From Styela clava (Eukaryota; Chordata; Ascidiacea; Stolidobranchia; Styelidae): DNA of 64,000 nt. The stretch spans positions 14,632,001 through 14,696,000 of the forward strand of contig NC_135251.1 of the NCBI RefSeq assembly GCF_964204865.1. Reading direction: 5' to 3'. A program made the translations under genes and the position numbers. Positions 62,901 to 64,000 of this stretch are shown one piece after another; within the stretch, counting starts at the first letter, position 1, and each line of letters starts with the position of its first letter. The notes below the pieces were generated by a model, which saw only the letters and a program-made list of their open reading frames with translations, did not search any database and had not been told where the DNA came from.

Positions 62901-64000
62901 GGCTTTTTGACTTCGGTCTTTAAACTGAAATACATTGTCATCATTCATATTTTCCACTTCCCTATTCAGGCACTTGGCCTACAACGAGACGATGTTTTTG
63001 CAGTAAATTTGATAGAACATGTCATCGAACAGTATTCCGAATCTGAACCAGCTTTTTTTGATGGTGATAATTCTTGTTGTGAGGACGATACAAAACCTCC
63101 ACCCTTCAGAGAAGGATTTGGAATGGCAGGTCTGCTTCATTTATACTAATGCTAATTACATTGTGTGGACGCCAAATTTGTGCCATTTTGTAGCCTACCA
63201 AATTTTGAATCAAGGATGTATACACCATTATATGTTTTCAAAATTGCTGAAGTATTTCATAACTGTACAGAAAAAACAGAAATTTCATTGCTACTGAATT
63301 TCTTTCGTTTTTTATATAACGCATTTGTACGTCTTTAACTCACTCTGCACCCACTATTGTTTGGAAATGATGTTGATTACCATAATTTATTCATGCGCCT
63401 GCATTAAAATTTTCGTAACAATTCTCTTAGACGAAGACCAGTGTGAAATTGTCGATCATAACGAAGGAAAACAAACAGAACCGATGGAAAGTTCTGTTCA
63501 TACTTCACCAACCTTTTTGGAATCGCAAAGTAATGCTGAATCAGGTAACCTGACAAAAACAACTGAAAAGGACAATGTTTTGGTTAAAAATATACTGTTA
63601 GAAGAGGGAGCGGCAAACGCTTTTCAAACTCCCGAAGAATACATGCTAGGACGCCCTCTACCTCCTGTATTACGTGGTTTGAAAAAGACTCAAGTAAAAA
63701 GCAGGAGAGTGGTGTCGTCACCTGCGCCTCTGCCTATTGACTTTGCTGTTGGAACAGAAGGTACACCTTCCGCTGTTGAAGGAGGCGACGTAACACCAGT
63801 TTTGCCGCCCAGAAAAATGTTGTCGTTGGCCAGTAGCGAAAGCAGCGATGATGGCGGTGTCTCAGTTGGTGGAGTAGTCCAGGGTAAAGGTGACGCCCAA
63901 CAACCCAATCAAGAGGAACCTCGTAGCAGAGCACTTTCCACTGAAGATCCATTTTCAACAAGTGTATTAAAGGGCGGAGGAAGGGGGTTTGAAACCACAT
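53913..64000 (+). CDS. CDC16: CDC16/APC6, anaphase-promoting complex TPR subunit (3' end outside window)
   Basis: Fifteen exons splice in frame: 53913-54011, 54621-54675, 54776-54890, 55119-55257, 55641-55724, 56100-56276, 56956-57089, 57742-57871, 58308-58403, 59121-59224, 59866-60018, 60646-60762, 61247-61391, 62970-63129 and 63431 onward. TPR blocks match recalled human CDC16 in order: LRALVRQYREK, ALFWADKVASLS, ELLESLPL, NELFYLSHKLVKRYP, ISWYSVGCYYLL, GPAWLALGHSFALEGEHDQA, EALLNNLAHVHRK and ALKYHQQALILAPQSAQTYS. APC6 is a scaffold TPR dimer of the APC/C ubiquitin ligase that drives mitotic exit. The last exon adds a Ser/Pro/Glu-rich tail of at least 190 residues, so the protein (at least 759) exceeds the human 620. 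Confidence 0.95.
54268..54577. mobile_element. hAT MITE in CDC16 intron 1, 8-bp target duplication
   Basis: Ends CAGAGGTATGCAACCTGCGG and GGTTGCACAGCACACCCCTG are inverted. Flanks TTTCATAT (54260-54267) and TTTTATAT (54578-54585) differ at one base. It is the same family as 2501-2755, with internal GCGGCCCGC motifs. Confidence 0.8.
55285..55580 (+). repeat. Diverged family-1 SINE in a CDC16 intron
   Basis: GGTGGTGTGGTGCATCGTGC, AAGAATACGCTCGCCACTGC and GCAGGTTCAAATCCC match the SINE head; AGAGGAGAGGCCGTGGTTCG matches its tail. Confidence 0.8.
58807..59083. mobile_element. hAT MITE in a CDC16 intron
   Basis: Ends TGGTGGTTTCCAAA and TTTGGGAACTACTG are inverted, with subterminal GGCCGTGGGCC and GGCCCGCGGGCC blocks. 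A target duplication was not clear. Confidence 0.65.
60837..61163. mobile_element. hAT MITE in a CDC16 intron, joined to an exon-extending open frame
   Basis: Ends CAGGGTTTCTTAAACTGGG and TTTGAGAACCACTG are inverted, related to the ends of the 8155-11644 element. The frame continuing past exon 12 into this region is intronic read-through. Confidence 0.7.
61528..62453. mobile_element. MITE with CGACCGATA/TATCGGTCG ends and perfect 8-bp target duplication
   Basis: TAGGCCTCGACCGATAC at the left mirrors ATATCGGTCGGGCCCTA at the right, with inner GCCGATACCGATAGTT repeated near both ends. GTTTTTAG flanks both sides (61520-61527 and 62454-62461). Its 926 bp has no recognised protein. The 8-bp duplication suggests hAT. 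Confidence 0.88.
62526..62712 (-). mobile_element. GTGTGTACCA-TIR MITE, reverse orientation
   Basis: TGTGTGTACCAATATGGGGG and ACCCTAACCTGGTACACACA are the inverted ends of the family defined at 6010-6241. The internal GGAAAATCGGAATAAAATTA is shared. Confidence 0.75.

Overview
This is eukaryotic, animal-type genomic DNA: AT-rich, with compact multi-exon genes (exons 18-260 bp, introns mostly 70-1700 bp, GT-AG), tRNA-derived SINEs and many hAT-like elements. The protein content is metazoan (pleckstrin, CDC16/APC6, PBDC1, NOP16, NOLC1/Nopp140). Compact introns, divergent but vertebrate-like proteins and abundant small SINEs/MITEs would fit an invertebrate deuterostome such as a tunicate. That is a guess, because no species marker is visible. 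Gene models were assembled by eye from splice sites, reading frame and recalled family sequences; no search was run.

Layout: 0.2-4.5 kb, last six exons of a + strand gene, possibly MMS22L. 5.4-8.0 kb, a - strand myristoylated EF-hand protein of the calcineurin-B/CHP/tescalcin type. 8.1-11.6 kb, a hAT-like element holding a 1.3-kb near-perfect palindrome. 12.4-14.7 kb, complete PBDC1 (-). 15.5-17.2 kb, complete NOP16 (-) with SINEs in its first intron. 17.4-26.2 kb, accessory DNA: two inversely oriented CACGTG minisatellites, a higher-order tandem repeat, and a hAT element with a transposase C-terminus and an 8-bp target duplication. 26.2-30.8 kb, a complete eight-exon pleckstrin-like gene (+). 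33.7-35.3 kb, a small secreted, acidic-pro, basic cysteine-rich peptide gene whose last exon lies in a 2.3-kb tandem duplication reaching 39.6 kb. 40.7-42.4 kb, a second copy of the hAT-like element.

42.5-49.0 kb is a 6.55-kb element with inverted arms of about 1.9 kb. Its interior is an inverted copy of the 3' part of the pleckstrin gene (broken exon copies) and its flank. 51.1-52.3 kb is a NOLC1/Nopp140 gene with no intron in its coding region. 53.9 kb to the window end is CDC16/APC6 in 15 exons, open at the edge and peppered with MITEs.

The recognised genes are mostly housekeeping: cell cycle (CDC16), nucleolus and ribosome biogenesis (NOP16, NOLC1), signalling (pleckstrin-like, EF-hand protein). 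They form no obvious pathway cluster. The most novel-looking items are the secreted cysteine-rich prepropeptide with a duplicated terminal exon, the inverted-arm element carrying a host-gene segment, and the 1.3-kb foldback palindrome.
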